Below are positions 1 to 10,258 of a stretch of DNA of 64,000 nucleotides, in pieces (position 1 is the first letter of the stretch; each line of letters starts with the position of its first letter). The notes beneath the pieces were generated by a model, which saw only the letters and a program-made list of their open reading frames with translations, was not told the DNA's origin and did not search any database. The stretch comes from JAIBAC01 sp046331095 (GTDB lineage Bacteria > Actinomycetota > Acidimicrobiia > UBA2766): NCBI GenBank assembly GCA_046331095.1, contig JAXLRM010000004.1, positions 1,178,001-1,242,000 on the forward strand, given 5' to 3'. The position numbers and the translations under genes are program-made.

Positions 1-1612
1 AAGCCGACCTTCAGCCCCTCGGCCTCGAACGCAGCGGTCACCGGCAGGACGATGTCGGCCTGTTCGGCTGTGGGGCTCGTGAACAGGTCGAGGTGGACGT
101 GGAACTCGAGTGCCTGCAGCGCGTCGCGGCCGCGGGCGCTGTCGCCGTGGGCCATGAGCAGGTTCGACCCGAAGCTGACGAGCCCCCGCGGCTTGTACGG
201 ACGGCCTTCGACGGCTGCGGTGTAGAAGTCCTCGCCGGTGACGAAGCCGAAGCGGGCGGTGCCGAGGGGACGCTCGGCGAGGCCGATCGCCTTCGCCGCC
301 TGCGCCTCGTCGAGGAGGTCCGCGCCCGCGATCGGGTTGGTGGGCACGGGCGTGAACAAGACGTTGCCCCCGGGGGCGTCGATGCAGCCGGTCAGGGCGT
401 ACAGGACGTTGACCGCTCGCACGATCTGGGTGGTGCCGCTGTGCTGTTCGAGCCCGCTCCAGGTGTAGAAGGCGACGGGGCGGTGCTCCCAGAGCACACG
501 GGCGGCGTGCTCGATGTCGGCCGCCGGCACGCCCGTGATCTCCTCCGCGACCGCCGGCGCGAACGCGCGGCACTGTTCCGCGAGCAGATCGAACGCGGGC
601 CGGCACGCGACCGTGGCGTCGACTGTCGACACGTCGACGGTCCCGGCCAGGGCGAGGCGGCCGCCGCCGGCGTCGACGTCGGCGCCAACCGCTGCCGGGT
701 CGACGACGATCGGGCGGCCCGCAGCGGTGTCCCAGGCGACGTAGCGGTCGGGGCCTCCGTCGCCGCCGACCGCGTCGTCGGTGTCGTCGGCGAGATCGCC
801 GGCACGGAGGAACCGGCCCGTGTCGCCACGGACCAGGAGCACGGCGTCGGTCCAACGGGCCACGAACGCCTCGTCGTACCAGCCGCGCTCGATCATCACG
901 TCGACGATCGAGAGCGCGAGCGCCGCGTCGGTTCCCGGCCGGACCCGCAGCCACGGATCGGCCTTGGCGGCGAGCCCCGTCCGCCGCGGGTCGACGACGA
1001 CGAGCTTCGCGCCCCGGTGCAGCGCCGCCCGTGTCGCGGTCGCGTGCGAGAGCCGTGACACCGCCGGGTTGTAGCCCCAGAACAGGATGCACTCGGCGCC
1101 GTCGAGGTCGGGCATGTACTCGCCCGGCACGGACGCCCCGTAGGTGTACAGCGACGCGAGGTAGCGCCCCCAGCCGCACAGCTCCATCGCCCCGACGAAG
1201 TTCGGGCTGCCGAACGCCCGCTGCAGGCGCTGGATCCAGTCGATGCAATCCTCGATCGCGGAGGTCGAGGGCGACACCGAGGCGAACACCACCGACTCGG
1301 GGCCGTGCGCGGCCGACAGCGCCCGGAGGCGCACGGCGACGGTGTCGAGTGCCTCGTCCCAGGTGATGCGCTGCCACCCGGGGTCGGGCGCGCCCTTGGG
1401 GTTCGTGCGCTTCATCGGGTACCGCAGGCGTTCGGGGTGCGCAGTGATCGCCGCTGCCGCCCGCCCCTTGACGCAGAGCACCTTCCCGGTCGGGTGCGAG
1501 GGGTCGCGGTTCAGGGCGAACGTCCCGTCGAGCACCGTTGCCAGCGCGCCACAGCGTGACACGCACAACGGGCAGTACGTCGCCACCTCGGTCGGCGTCG
1601 GGGCTTGGGCCA
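1..1612 (-). CDS. Molybdopterin oxidoreductase, N-terminal part (runs off window)
   Basis: The reading frame opens at ATG 1612 and is still open at the window edge, so about 537 residues are visible and the C-terminus is missing. Residues 14-47 carry the [4Fe-4S] site of the bis-MGD molybdopterin family (C-x2-C-x3-C-x25-C, within YCPLCVSRC and GKVLCVKGR). The tracts that follow (WDEALD, FWGYNPA, VVVDPRRT, TGCIDAPGGNVL) are typical of the formate dehydrogenase, nitrate reductase and polysulfide/DMSO reductase superfamily. A CCGGAGGT Shine-Dalgarno lies about 9 bases before the ATG. No twin-arginine signal is seen, so a cytoplasmic catalytic subunit is likely. Substrate cannot be told from this part. 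Confidence 0.88.
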
Positions 1613-1681
1613 TACCTGCGCACCTCCGGGTGTGCACGCCAGCGTAGGTCCGCCGCGGCAGCCGAGGCCCGAGAACGGGCG

Positions 1682-4600
1682 CTACGCGACCGCGGCTGCG
1701 AATGCGGCGTAGAGGTCGCCTGGTAGCGCCACGTCGAGCTCCCAGGTGATCGCCATCGGCTTCTCGCCGACGTGGCCCCGATAGGTGGCGGGGCCGAGGA
1801 ACCAGAACGCTCGGTCGTCGGAGCGGAGGCGGCTGAAGAGCAGGATCGCGCGGCCGTCGCGCTCGTGGTGGCGGTAGCGCAGCCCCGTTGGGCTGTGCTC
1901 GCGCGTGGCCGATTGGCTTTCCCAGTGGATGTGAGTTCGGCTGATCGCGTAGTCGCGGTAGCGGGTGGTGGGGGAGAAGCCCCCGCTGCTCTTGTCGAGG
2001 GTGAATGCCAGCAGCTCGGCATGCGCGGGCTTCGCTTCGTACACGCCGCTCTGCCAGGGCGGGATCTTCCCACGGCCACCCCCTTCGCCCATGGCTGCAA
2101 GGATCTCGATGCGGCTGTAGCGGGCGTGGATCTGCAGCGGAGCTTCGGGGTGGGTTCCAAGCGGCTGATGCAGGTGATCGATCCGGTCGGCGAGGACGCC
2201 GAGCAGCTCGGCCAGCTCGGCGAGCACCTGTGGGTGGCGCCACAGGAGGTGCACTCCGTCTTGGAGGGATGCACCCTTGGCGAGCGCCTGGTCGGCGAGT
2301 GACGCGACGAGCATGTGGGCGAGGCGCCGGGACCGCTCCGGCAGATTCTCTACTTGGGGTGGGTCGCCGGCGACGAGCCTCCGGTAGGTGTCCATGCGCT
2401 CGGCGTCGTCGACGTGCAGCAGTCGCCCGACAGCCCGTCGGATGGCTTGCTCGTTCGGGCCGGAGGGCTTGGCCACACCGCCGGCAGCCTCGACGAGATC
2501 GGACCAGCTCTTGTTGCCGGAGTAGACGTCGTCGAGGTCGAGGCCGGTCTCGTCGAGGTATTCCCTTAGGCCGACGTCGGGGCGGACGCGTCGCAGGGAC
2601 CGCAGCTCGTCGACCTTGGCCTTCCATTGCGACGGGATCGCTTCGCGCAGGCTGCGCAGCACGATCTCGGCGGCCTGCTCGTCGAGCTGCATATTGCAGC
2701 CGGCAGGAAGGAACGGGAAATGCATCTTCACCGCGTGCTCGACCTCGCGGCGGGTGCCGCCGAGCAGCGCCCGGTAGCGCCGGTCGAAGCGGAACTCCTT
2801 GCGGTGGTTGCCCACGAAGTCCAACACGGTGCAGCACGCCTTGCCCTGCGTCTTGCGGAGGCCCCGTCCGAGCTGTTGGAGGAACAGGACCGGGCTCTCC
2901 GTCGGGCGCAGCATCAGCACCGTGTCGACGTTGGGGACGTCGACCCCCTCGTTGAAGAGGTCGACCGAGAACACGACTTTGACGGCCCCTTTGGCGAGAT
3001 CTCTCAAGGCAGCCTCGCGCTCTCCCTGGGGGCTGTCGCCCCAGACCGCGACCGAGGCAATCCCGTGGCTGTTGAAATGACGGGCCATGAACCGGGCGTG
3101 CTCGACGCTCACGCAGAACCCGAGGCCGCGCATCGCCGCAGCGTCGACGTGGTCGCGCACCTGCTTGACGACGAGGCGGGCCCAGGCGTCGCTGCTCGTG
3201 TACAGATCGGTGAGGGCCTCGACTTCGTAGCCGCGCCCGCGATGCCACGGGATGTCGGTGAGGTCGAGGCTGTCGTGGATCCCGAAGTAGAGGAACGGGG
3301 CGAGGTGCTGCTGGTCGATGGCGTCCCACAAGCGCAGCTCGGCGGCGATGCGATCGTCGAACCAGTGCAGGATCGGCAGGCCGTCGCTGCGCTCCGGCGT
3401 CGCCGTCAAGCCGAGGAGCTCGACGGGTTCGAGGTGGTCGAGCACCTTCTTGTAGGACGACGCGGCGGCGTGGTGGAACTCGTCGACGACCACGACGTCG
3501 AAGTGCTCCGGTGCCAGCGCATCGAGGCCGGATGCGTTGAGGCTCTGGATCGACGCGAACACGTGCTCGAACCGTTCGGGCCGCTTGCCGCCCACCCACT
3601 TCTCGCCGAAGGACGGGTCGCGCAGCGCGTGGCGGAAGGTGGCGAGGCTCTGGTCGAGGATCTCCTCGCGGTGGGCGACGAACAAGAGTCGGGATCGGCG
3701 CAGTCGTTCCCGCAGGCGGCCGTAGTCGAGAGCGGCCATCACCGTCTTGCCGGTCCCCGTCGCTGCCACGAGGAGGTTGCGGTGGTGCCCGCGCTCGCGT
3801 GACACCTCGACCAGCTCGAGGAGCCGTTCCTGGAACGGGTGTGGCCGCACCTCGATCGGGCTCAGCATCACCTGCGGGCCGGTATCGGTGCGCCCGGCGC
3901 GGCCCTGTTCCGTCACAAACTCCTCGGGGTCATAAGGCCGGAAGTCGCCGCCGGACCAGTAGCCCTCGAAGACGGCGCCGAACTTGGCCACCACGTCCGG
4001 GTTGCGCGCGGCCGAGGCGCGCACGTTCCACTCGAGCCCGGTCACCTGCGCCGAGTGGGTGAGGTTCGACGAGCCCACGTAGGCGGTGGAGAAGCCCGAT
4101 CCGCGATGGAACACCCACGCCTTGGCGTGCAACCGGGTGGTGCCGGTGTCGTAGGAGACCCTGATGTCGGCGCCGAGCGCGGCAAGTTGGTCGAGTGCCA
4201 CCTTCTCGGTGGACCCGGTGTATGTCGTGGTGAGCACCCGAAGGCGACGGCCGCGATCGCAGTGCTGCCTGAGTGCATCGAGGAGGGGGTTGATGCCGCT
4301 GCGGCGGATGAAGGCCATGACGACGTCGACGCGGTCGGCCGACTCGATCTCTGAGCGCAACTGGTTCCACAGGTTGGGTTCGCCCGGGGCATTGGTGAGC
4401 AGCGTCGTGTCGAGCAGTGGAATGAGCGGCTGCGCGACCGCCCGGGGGCTGCCGTCGGGTCGACGGCCGAGGATGGCGTGCAGCACGGTTGCGGAACCGG
4501 AGGGGGAGCCGGAGCGGTCGATCTCGACCATCTCACCCAGACGGTCGAGCAGCGCCCGGGCAACCGCGACGCCGACGCGCACACGGTCTCCCTCGCTCAC

Positions 4601-4771
4601 GTCGGACAGGGCCCGTTCGATCTCGCGGCTCAGATGCCAGGCGATGCGATCCGGGGCTTCGGCCGCCCGTAGGTCGCGTTGGTCCTGCAGATCGCCTGCG
4701 ATCGCGGCCAGGCGTTGTGCCAGGCCCTCGGTGACGAGGACTTCGTACAGCCCCGGGGCCAGCTCCTCCAC
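1682..4771 (-). CDS. PLD-domain / DEAD-box helicase / DUF3427 protein
   Basis: A 1029-residue protein with three blocks. About residues 110-260 form a phospholipase-D-like domain with one HxK motif (RLHAKAWVF) and the GSSNLT tract. About 320-660 are a superfamily-2 helicase core: Walker A ATGTGKT, Walker B in VVVDEFHHA, motif III LTATPERSDG, motif VI QQLGRGLRK. The rest matches the DUF3427 arrangement, which includes HWESQS near the end. Proteins of this architecture are widespread and usually called DEAD/DEAH helicases; a role in DNA repair or defence is often suspected but not shown. It stands alone here, with no methylase or partner nuclease. The start is GTG 4771, with no clear Shine-Dalgarno. 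Confidence 0.85.
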   Translation of the reverse strand: MEELAPGLYEVLVTEGLAQRLAAIAGDLQDQRDLRAAEAPDRIAWHLSREIERALSDVSEGDRVRVGVAVARALLDRLGEMVEIDRSGSPSGSATVLHAILGRRPDGSPRAVAQPLIPLLDTTLLTNAPGEPNLWNQLRSEIESADRVDVVMAFIRRSGINPLLDALRQHCDRGRRLRVLTTTYTGSTEKVALDQLAALGADIRVSYDTGTTRLHAKAWVFHRGSGFSTAYVGSSNLTHSAQVTGLEWNVRASAARNPDVVAKFGAVFEGYWSGGDFRPYDPEEFVTEQGRAGRTDTGPQVMLSPIEVRPHPFQERLLELVEVSRERGHHRNLLVAATGTGKTVMAALDYGRLRERLRRSRLLFVAHREEILDQSLATFRHALRDPSFGEKWVGGKRPERFEHVFASIQSLNASGLDALAPEHFDVVVVDEFHHAAASSYKKVLDHLEPVELLGLTATPERSDGLPILHWFDDRIAAELRLWDAIDQQHLAPFLYFGIHDSLDLTDIPWHRGRGYEVEALTDLYTSSDAWARLVVKQVRDHVDAAAMRGLGFCVSVEHARFMARHFNSHGIASVAVWGDSPQGEREAALRDLAKGAVKVVFSVDLFNEGVDVPNVDTVLMLRPTESPVLFLQQLGRGLRKTQGKACCTVLDFVGNHRKEFRFDRRYRALLGGTRREVEHAVKMHFPFLPAGCNMQLDEQAAEIVLRSLREAIPSQWKAKVDELRSLRRVRPDVGLREYLDETGLDLDDVYSGNKSWSDLVEAAGGVAKPSGPNEQAIRRAVGRLLHVDDAERMDTYRRLVAGDPPQVENLPERSRRLAHMLVASLADQALAKGASLQDGVHLLWRHPQVLAELAELLGVLADRIDHLHQPLGTHPEAPLQIHARYSRIEILAAMGEGGGRGKIPPWQSGVYEAKPAHAELLAFTLDKSSGGFSPTTRYRDYAISRTHIHWESQSATREHSPTGLRYRHHERDGRAILLFSRLRSDDRAFWFLGPATYRGHVGEKPMAITWELDVALPGDLYAAFAAAVA

Positions 4772-4822
4772 GGGTCATGAAGCTACGAGGACACGCAGTC
4801 GGCGCGCGGGATGGCCCCGGGC

Positions 4823-5626
4823 TCAGGTGGCGCGGGCCACCATCAGCACGGCGCCGAGGGTGCCGGCCGTCGTGTCGGCGATGTTGTTGGCGATCCGTTC
4901 GCCGAACTCGGGACCGAACAGCGCGGCCGGGCTGAGCGCGCCGGGGGTCGGTGGGCCGCCGGCTGCGTTGGCAGCGGTGCGGTCCTCGTCGTGGTCGACA
5001 CCGAAGCCGGCGCCCTCGAGCAGTGCGGCGTAGCGCTCGCGGGTCTCCACGAACGACGACGCCTCGTCCTCGGCCCACGGGAGCGGGAAGGTGAGGGCAC
5101 CGTCGCCGAGGCGCATCTGCTCGTAGACCGAGAACAGGCCACCGGGTTCGAGGACACGTCGCACCTCGGCGAAGACCTGCGCCTTGTCGGCGATGTTCAT
5201 CCCGACGTGGTTCATCATCGCCCGCGAGAAGGACGCGTCTGGGTATGGCAGGTCGGTCGCGGAGCCGACGTCGTAGCCGACCTGGTTGCTCAGCCCGACC
5301 CGTTCGGTCAGCGACCGCGCCAGGTCGACGAAGTCGACGCTCAGGTCGATCCCGCTCACCTTGCAGCCGTTGCGTGCCGCCGCCATGCGTGCCGGCCCGC
5401 CGACGCCGGAGCCCACGTCGAGCAGCGACATGGCCGGAGCGAGGGCGAGCCGGTCGAGCAGGTACGCGGTGGCGGCACCGAAGCCGGCGTGGAGCTGGTC
5501 CACCCCGGCGAGGTCGTCGACGTGAAGGTCGTCGACGTCGACGCCGGCGGCTGCGAGGGCGCCGAGTACGAGTCCTTCCAGGTCGTCACGGCTGTAGTGC
5601 AGGCGCACGAGTTCGTTCGGATCCAT
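4823..5626 (-). CDS. SAM-dependent methyltransferase (class I)
   Basis: A 267-residue class I methyltransferase. The SAM motif I is LLDVGSGVGGPAR at residues 68-80, an acidic residue ends strand 2 (SGIDLS), and the later tracts SATDLPYPDASF and VLEPGGLF are typical of the UbiE/CrtM/sterol type fold. ATG 5626 is chosen because a GGGAGG Shine-Dalgarno precedes it by about 6 bases; the frame stays open far upstream by chance in this GC-rich DNA. Divergent from the P-type ATPase gene. The substrate is unknown. Confidence 0.86.
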   Translation of the reverse strand: MDPNELVRLHYSRDDLEGLVLGALAAAGVDVDDLHVDDLAGVDQLHAGFGAATAYLLDRLALAPAMSLLDVGSGVGGPARMAAARNGCKVSGIDLSVDFVDLARSLTERVGLSNQVGYDVGSATDLPYPDASFSRAMMNHVGMNIADKAQVFAEVRRVLEPGGLFSVYEQMRLGDGALTFPLPWAEDEASSFVETRERYAALLEGAGFGVDHDEDRTAANAAGGPPTPGALSPAALFGPEFGERIANNIADTTAGTLGAVLMVARAT

Positions 5627-5891
5627 TGGCGCCTCCCGGCCGGCGGCTGGCCTGGTGGTCCTGCGGTGACTCCGCGGCGATCCTAGATCTCCTTGCGACC
5701 CCTTGCATGGCGGTGATCCTCGACGCGTGGCCACCGGGCTCGAGACACCGCTGCGGCAGTGAGTCTGGAAGACCCGGTCGACCGCGTTCAGCAGGGACGT
5801 CGTCCAGCGTCGCGTGCCGAGCACACGCCGCCTCCGGACGCCACGTAGATTCCGGACGTCGACCGTCGCCGAACCAGGAGTGCTCGCGAAC

Positions 5892-8663
5892 ATGCCAAAC
5901 GGGCAGGACACAGCCGCGCCGGCGGCGGACGGGCAGCCGCCGTACGCCTGCGACGCGGCCGAGGTCGTCGCGTCGCTGCATGCGGACCCGGTGGCGGGCC
6001 TCGACGACGCCGAGGCGAAGGTCCGACTGGCACGGTACGGGCCGAACGAGATCACGAGTGAGACGCCGCCGTCGGTGTGGGCGATCGCGGTGGGCCAGTT
6101 CCGCAACCCGATGAACATCATGTTGGTCGCGGTCAGCGTGGTGAGCTTCGCGATCGGCGAGGTCTCGACCGGGATCATGGTCGGCCTGCTCATTGTCCTC
6201 AACGTCGTGCTCGGTTCGCGCCAGGAGCTCAAGGCCCGCGAAAGCGTGACCGCGCTGTCGAGCCTGCAGGTGCCCCAGGCCAAGGTTCTGCGTGACAGAT
6301 CGCTCATGCTCGTGCCCGCGGTCGATCTGGTGCCGGGTGACGTCGTGCAGGTCGAGGCGGGCGACATCGTGCCCGCCGACGGCCGCATCCTGCGGTCGGC
6401 GACCCTGGAAACCCAGGAAGCAGCGCTGACGGGCGAGAGCGCACCGATCGGCAAGGACGCCACCACGCTGGCGAGCGCGGACGTGGCGCTGGGCGATCGC
6501 TCCAACATGTTGTTCCAGAACACGTCGGTGACGCGGGGCACCGGGACCATGGTCGTGACCGCGACCGGGATGCAGACCCAGATGGGCCGGATCGCATCCA
6601 TGCTGACCGCGGTCGAGCGGACACGGTCGCCGCTCCAGCGCGAGCTCGACTCGCTCACCAAGGTCCTCGGCCTCATCGCCTGGGGAGCGGTCGCGTTCAT
6701 CTTCGTCGTGGGGCTCCTGCGTGGCATGGCCGCCCAGGAGCTGTTCCTGCTCGGCACTGCGATGGCGATCTCGGCGATCCCGACCGGCCTCCCGGCGTTC
6801 GTGTCCGGGCTCCTCTCCGTCGGTGCCAAACAGCTCGCCGACGCGAAGGCGATCGTCAAGAACCTCACCGACGTCGAGACGCTCGGCGCGACCAGCGCGA
6901 TCAACAGCGACAAGACCGGCACGCTCACCATGAACGAGATGATGGTGTCGGTCATGTACGCCAACGGCACTTGGTTCGGGGTCGAGGGCGAGGGCTACGC
7001 CAAGACGGGCGCGATCACGGCCGCAGCGGGGGCAGCGGTGCCGGACTTCACCAACCTCGCGCTCGGCCTGGTGCTCGCGAGCGACGCGACCGTCGCGGAC
7101 GACGGCGCCGTGGTGGGCGACCCGACCGAAGCCGCCCTCGTGGTGCTCGCGGCGAAGCTCGGTGCCGGAGCAGAGGAGACCCGGCGTTCCTACCCGCGCC
7201 TCGCCGAGGTGCCCTTCGATTCCGAGTACAAGTTCATGGCGACGTTCCACCGGGCGACCCTCGACGGCGTCGAACGTGTGGTCCAGTTGGTCAAGGGCGG
7301 CCCCGACGTGGTGCTCGGCCGCTGTGCCCGCTCCGGCGGGCCGTTGAGCGACACGCACGTGCCGATCGCAGACGCGCGCTCCGACATCGAAGCGGCCAAC
7401 GCCCGCATGGGCGAGCAGGGCCTGCGCGTCCTCGCCTTCGCGGCGCGCTTCGTCGGCGAGGACGAGCTCGAGACGATGCAGTCGGAGCCGATGTCGCTCA
7501 CCGGAGACCTCGACTTCGTCGGGCTCGTCGGCATCATCGACCCGTTGCGTTCCGAGGCGAAGGGCGCGGTCCGGACCGCTCTAGGAGCGGGTATCGACGT
7601 GCGGATGATCACGGGCGACCACGCCGTCACGGCGGAGTCGATCGGGCGCGACCTCGGCCTCGGACCCGGAGCGATCAGCGGCACCGAGCTGCAGGCGCTC
7701 TCCGACGACGAGCTCGCCCGCCGCCTGCCCGACCTGCACGTGTTCGGGCGGGTGTCGCCCGAGGACAAGCTCCGCCTCGCCCGCATCATGCAGGACCAGG
7801 GCCTCGTCGTCGCGATGACCGGCGATGCCGTCAACGACGCCGCCGCCCTCAAACAGGCCGACATCGGCGTCGCGATGGGATCGGGCAGCGAGGTCACGAA
7901 GCAGGCGGGGCGCATGATCCTCACCGACGACAACTTCGGCACGCTCGTCCACGCAGTCGAGATCGGCCGCCGCGTCTACGACAAGGTCGTCGCCTACGTC
8001 CGCTACCAGATGACCCAGCTCCTCGGCCTCGTCATGCTCTTCGTCGCTGCGACGGTCTTCAACGTCAACGAAGGCGTCGCGCTGACGCCGATGATGGTCA
8101 TCTACCTGCTGATCTTCGTGACGGCCGCCGGTGTCGTCGTGATCGCCCTCGACCCCGGCGACCCCGACATCATGGAACGGCCGCCGCGGGACCCGAAGAT
8201 GCCGATCACGAACCGCGTGGCGGTTACCCACTGGGTCGTCTACGGCGCGGTCCTCGCCGTGGCCGCGTTCGTCCCGCTCGTGTGGGGCCCCGACAACCCC
8301 AGCACCACCGGACCGAGCGCGTCGCTGACGATGACGTTCGTGGTCATGGGCCTCGGGACCGTCTTCAATGCCCTCGCCAACCGCCGCGATCCTGCCAGCG
8401 GGCTCGCGAGCCCGATCCTCACCGCGTTGGGCGTGTCCCTGTTCCCGGTGGCGATGGTGTTCGGCGCCACCCAACTGCCGAGCCTGCAGCACGGGCTCCT
8501 GACCCAGCAGTTGAGCGGGCTTCAGTGGCTCGCCACGATCGGCCTCGCTCTGGCGCTGCCGCTCGTGATCGAGACGGCCAAGTGGCTGCGGCGCAGGCGC
8601 GAACCGGGGGCCGCCGTTGTCGATGTCGGCAACGCGGTCGCTCCGGCACGGGGTGTCCCTTGA
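5892..8663 (+). CDS. P-type cation-transporting ATPase (P2-type)
   Basis: A 923-residue membrane ATPase. It shows the N-terminal cation ATPase domain (YGPNEI), the actuator motif ALTGES near residue 180, the phosphorylated Asp in SDKTGTLT near residue 340, the MITGDHAVTA tract and the hinge MTGDAVNDAAALKQADIGVAMGSG near 640, then C-terminal membrane helices. The M4 gate is PTGLP rather than the PEGLP usual in calcium pumps, so the ion is uncertain. ATG 5892 is preferred to upstream in-frame starts because AGGAG ends 11 bases before it. The last 136 bases of this gene recur at about 10.82 kb. Confidence 0.9.
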   Translation: MPNGQDTAAPAADGQPPYACDAAEVVASLHADPVAGLDDAEAKVRLARYGPNEITSETPPSVWAIAVGQFRNPMNIMLVAVSVVSFAIGEVSTGIMVGLLIVLNVVLGSRQELKARESVTALSSLQVPQAKVLRDRSLMLVPAVDLVPGDVVQVEAGDIVPADGRILRSATLETQEAALTGESAPIGKDATTLASADVALGDRSNMLFQNTSVTRGTGTMVVTATGMQTQMGRIASMLTAVERTRSPLQRELDSLTKVLGLIAWGAVAFIFVVGLLRGMAAQELFLLGTAMAISAIPTGLPAFVSGLLSVGAKQLADAKAIVKNLTDVETLGATSAINSDKTGTLTMNEMMVSVMYANGTWFGVEGEGYAKTGAITAAAGAAVPDFTNLALGLVLASDATVADDGAVVGDPTEAALVVLAAKLGAGAEETRRSYPRLAEVPFDSEYKFMATFHRATLDGVERVVQLVKGGPDVVLGRCARSGGPLSDTHVPIADARSDIEAANARMGEQGLRVLAFAARFVGEDELETMQSEPMSLTGDLDFVGLVGIIDPLRSEAKGAVRTALGAGIDVRMITGDHAVTAESIGRDLGLGPGAISGTELQALSDDELARRLPDLHVFGRVSPEDKLRLARIMQDQGLVVAMTGDAVNDAAALKQADIGVAMGSGSEVTKQAGRMILTDDNFGTLVHAVEIGRRVYDKVVAYVRYQMTQLLGLVMLFVAATVFNVNEGVALTPMMVIYLLIFVTAAGVVVIALDPGDPDIMERPPRDPKMPITNRVAVTHWVVYGAVLAVAAFVPLVWGPDNPSTTGPSASLTMTFVVMGLGTVFNALANRRDPASGLASPILTALGVSLFPVAMVFGATQLPSLQHGLLTQQLSGLQWLATIGLALALPLVIETAKWLRRRREPGAAVVDVGNAVAPARGVP

Positions 8664-8791
8664 CGGCGGCACCGTCGAGGCAGCGTCGACGTCGGCTGTG
8701 AGGCGCTCTGTGCCGTCGCGTGCAGGACCGAACTCCGGCGACCGCTTCGGCCGGGAGGCTCGGTCGCGTCGGGGGTCCTGTACTGGGCGGA

Positions 8792-8848
8792 CCGATCGCG
8801 CCATCCTCACGGACGGAGTCATGACGTCTCGTCCTGTTGAGGCCCAGC
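8792..8848 (+). repeat. 57-base leader repeat, copy 1 (upstream of DUF1622 gene)
   Basis: This stretch, ending two bases before the DUF1622 start codon, recurs at 12586-12642 with four differences seen by eye. Position directly ahead of a start suggests that it is a 5' leader. The second copy has no DUF1622 gene behind it. Confidence 0.7.
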
Positions 8849-8849
8849 G

Positions 8850-9209
8850 GTGCACTACGAGGAACTCGTATCGGGAGCTGTGAAGGTCGTCGAGGCCGCC
8901 GGCGCGCTCATCATGGTCGCCGGCGGGCTGTGGGTCCTCGTCGCATACGTGCTCGACGTGTCGAAGCCCGACATGCGTGCCGGTGCCTACCGCAAGCTCC
9001 GCCAGAACCTCGGCAGGGTGATCCTGCTCGGCCTCGAGGTGCTCATCATCGGCGACATCGTGCGGACCATCATCGTCGACCCGACCGTGGAGAGCGTCGC
9101 CGTCCTCGGCATGATCGTCGTGATCCGGATCGTCCTCAGCTTCTCGCTCGAGGTCGAGATCGACGGGACGTGGCCGTGGAGCCGCTGGCGCCTCGACCGC
9201 TCGGGCTAG
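8850..9209 (+). CDS. DUF1622 small membrane protein
   Basis: A 119-residue protein with three predicted membrane helices, around residues 18-37, 58-72 and 78-95. The helix-loop pattern with RQNLGRVILLGLEVLIIGDIVRT matches the DUF1622 family, whose function is not established. GTG 8850 is the first start after the leader repeat. It is followed after 66 bases by the oppositely oriented RES toxin gene. Confidence 0.8.
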   Translation: MHYEELVSGAVKVVEAAGALIMVAGGLWVLVAYVLDVSKPDMRAGAYRKLRQNLGRVILLGLEVLIIGDIVRTIIVDPTVESVAVLGMIVVIRIVLSFSLEVEIDGTWPWSRWRLDRSG

Positions 9210-9275
9210 CGCCGGCCAGTGGCCGGCCCGTGCGGGGCCGCGACCTTGGCATCGGGGCGCTGCGAGCTCACCGCA

Positions 9276-9812
9276 TCAGGACCAGAACCAGTCCCCGAAC
9301 GTAAGGCGGTCGACCTCGACGGCGCAGCTACGGCGTGTGGCGGGAAACCAGGCCAACTCGCGCCCCGCCCCTTCGGGCGCCCGCGCGGAACGGCAGCGGA
9401 CACCGCGCAGGCCGGCCGCCTTGGCCTCCTGCCCGACCACCTGGCAGACCGCGTGCCCGACGAGGCGGCCGCGGCGGTCGAGGGGATAGGTCGGCGGCAA
9501 GCCAACCGCCGCCACTCCCTCGACGGAGTGGGCGTCGCACACCCGCTGGGCACGTGGAAGCGTGGCGGCCACCAGGTGTGGTCCGGTGTCGTCGCGCAGG
9601 TCTTCGGGTTCGTAGGGCCAGCCGGCGACGAAGCGGCGCAGGTTCATGCGGGCTGTGACGACGTCCTCGTTCAAGTAGAGGGCGGCGAAGCTGCCGGGAG
9701 CGTTCCAACGACCGCCGAAGCGCAGGGCGTAGGTCGGCTCGAGCGGGTTGGCCCAGGCGGCGTCGGCGATGCGGTACCAGACGTGCCGATCGACGAGCGG
9801 CTCGTCGATCAA
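9276..9812 (-). CDS. RES-domain toxin of a type II TA pair
   Basis: A 178-residue RES-domain protein. Characteristic tracts are WYRIAD, the RFGGRWNAPG segment with its conserved Arg, and ALYLNEDVVTARMNL. Known RES toxins degrade NAD+ or modify targets with ADP-ribose. No ATG is available near the N-terminus. The best start is TTG 9812, which overlaps the TGA of the antitoxin gene (TTGA), pointing to coupled translation. Size fits the family, and the partner gene order antitoxin-toxin is the usual one. Confidence 0.85.
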   Translation of the reverse strand: MIDEPLVDRHVWYRIADAAWANPLEPTYALRFGGRWNAPGSFAALYLNEDVVTARMNLRRFVAGWPYEPEDLRDDTGPHLVAATLPRAQRVCDAHSVEGVAAVGLPPTYPLDRRGRLVGHAVCQVVGQEAKAAGLRGVRCRSARAPEGAGRELAWFPATRRSCAVEVDRLTFGDWFWS

Positions 9813-10258
9813 GCCTGGACGCCCTCGAAGTCGAACATGGCACGACAGGCCGCCAGGACGGCGCCGGTCCCCTCCTCGGCTGCGATCACGACGAGGGACC
9901 TCCCGCCGAGGCGGTCGGCCGGGCGCCTGACCACGGCGGGGATCCGCTCTCGCACCACGTAGCGCGCGAGGATGTCGGTGGCCGCGGCGATGTCGGCGAC
10001 CTCGGGAGCGCGAGCGGGAGGCACACCCCCGGCGAGCCACTTCCCCAGTGCCTGTCGCGACACCCCGAAGAGCGCGGCGGCCTCGGCAGGCCGAAGGCCC
10101 CAGACGTGGAGGATCCGCCGCAGGTCGCCACCCCGGCTCTGCGCGAACGCGTCCTCGAAGGAATCGAGCCACTCGGGGGAACCTGCGTGCGCGGCGACGA
10201 TCCTGGCGGCGAGGACCTCGGGGGCTGCATCCACGCGGGGGTTCACGCGCGCAACCAT
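9809..10258 (-). CDS. Xre/MbcA/ParS-type antitoxin (partner of RES toxin)
   Basis: A 149-residue protein with a helix-turn-helix near residues 60-85 (LRPAEAAALFGVSRQALGKWLAGG) and a C-terminal region of the type that caps RES toxins. ATG 10258 is embedded in a tandem 16-base repeat, so the protein probably represses its own promoter. It overlaps the toxin gene by four bases. An N-terminal relative, decayed, lies at 12640-12764. Confidence 0.82.
   Translation of the reverse strand: MVARVNPRVDAAPEVLAARIVAAHAGSPEWLDSFEDAFAQSRGGDLRRILHVWGLRPAEAAALFGVSRQALGKWLAGGVPPARAPEVADIAAATDILARYVVRERIPAVVRRPADRLGGRSLVVIAAEEGTGAVLAACRAMFDFEGVQA

Noticed and set aside
93..1647. Several plus-strand ORFs of 60-320 codons across the first 1.6 kb
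   Set aside because: They are antisense shadows of the molybdopterin oxidoreductase, which has clear [4Fe-4S] and cofactor motifs on the minus strand.
5627..6970. N-terminal extension of the methyltransferase frame across the ATPase gene
   Set aside because: The homology starts at ATG 5626 with a good Shine-Dalgarno; the extension is antisense to conserved ATPase motifs.
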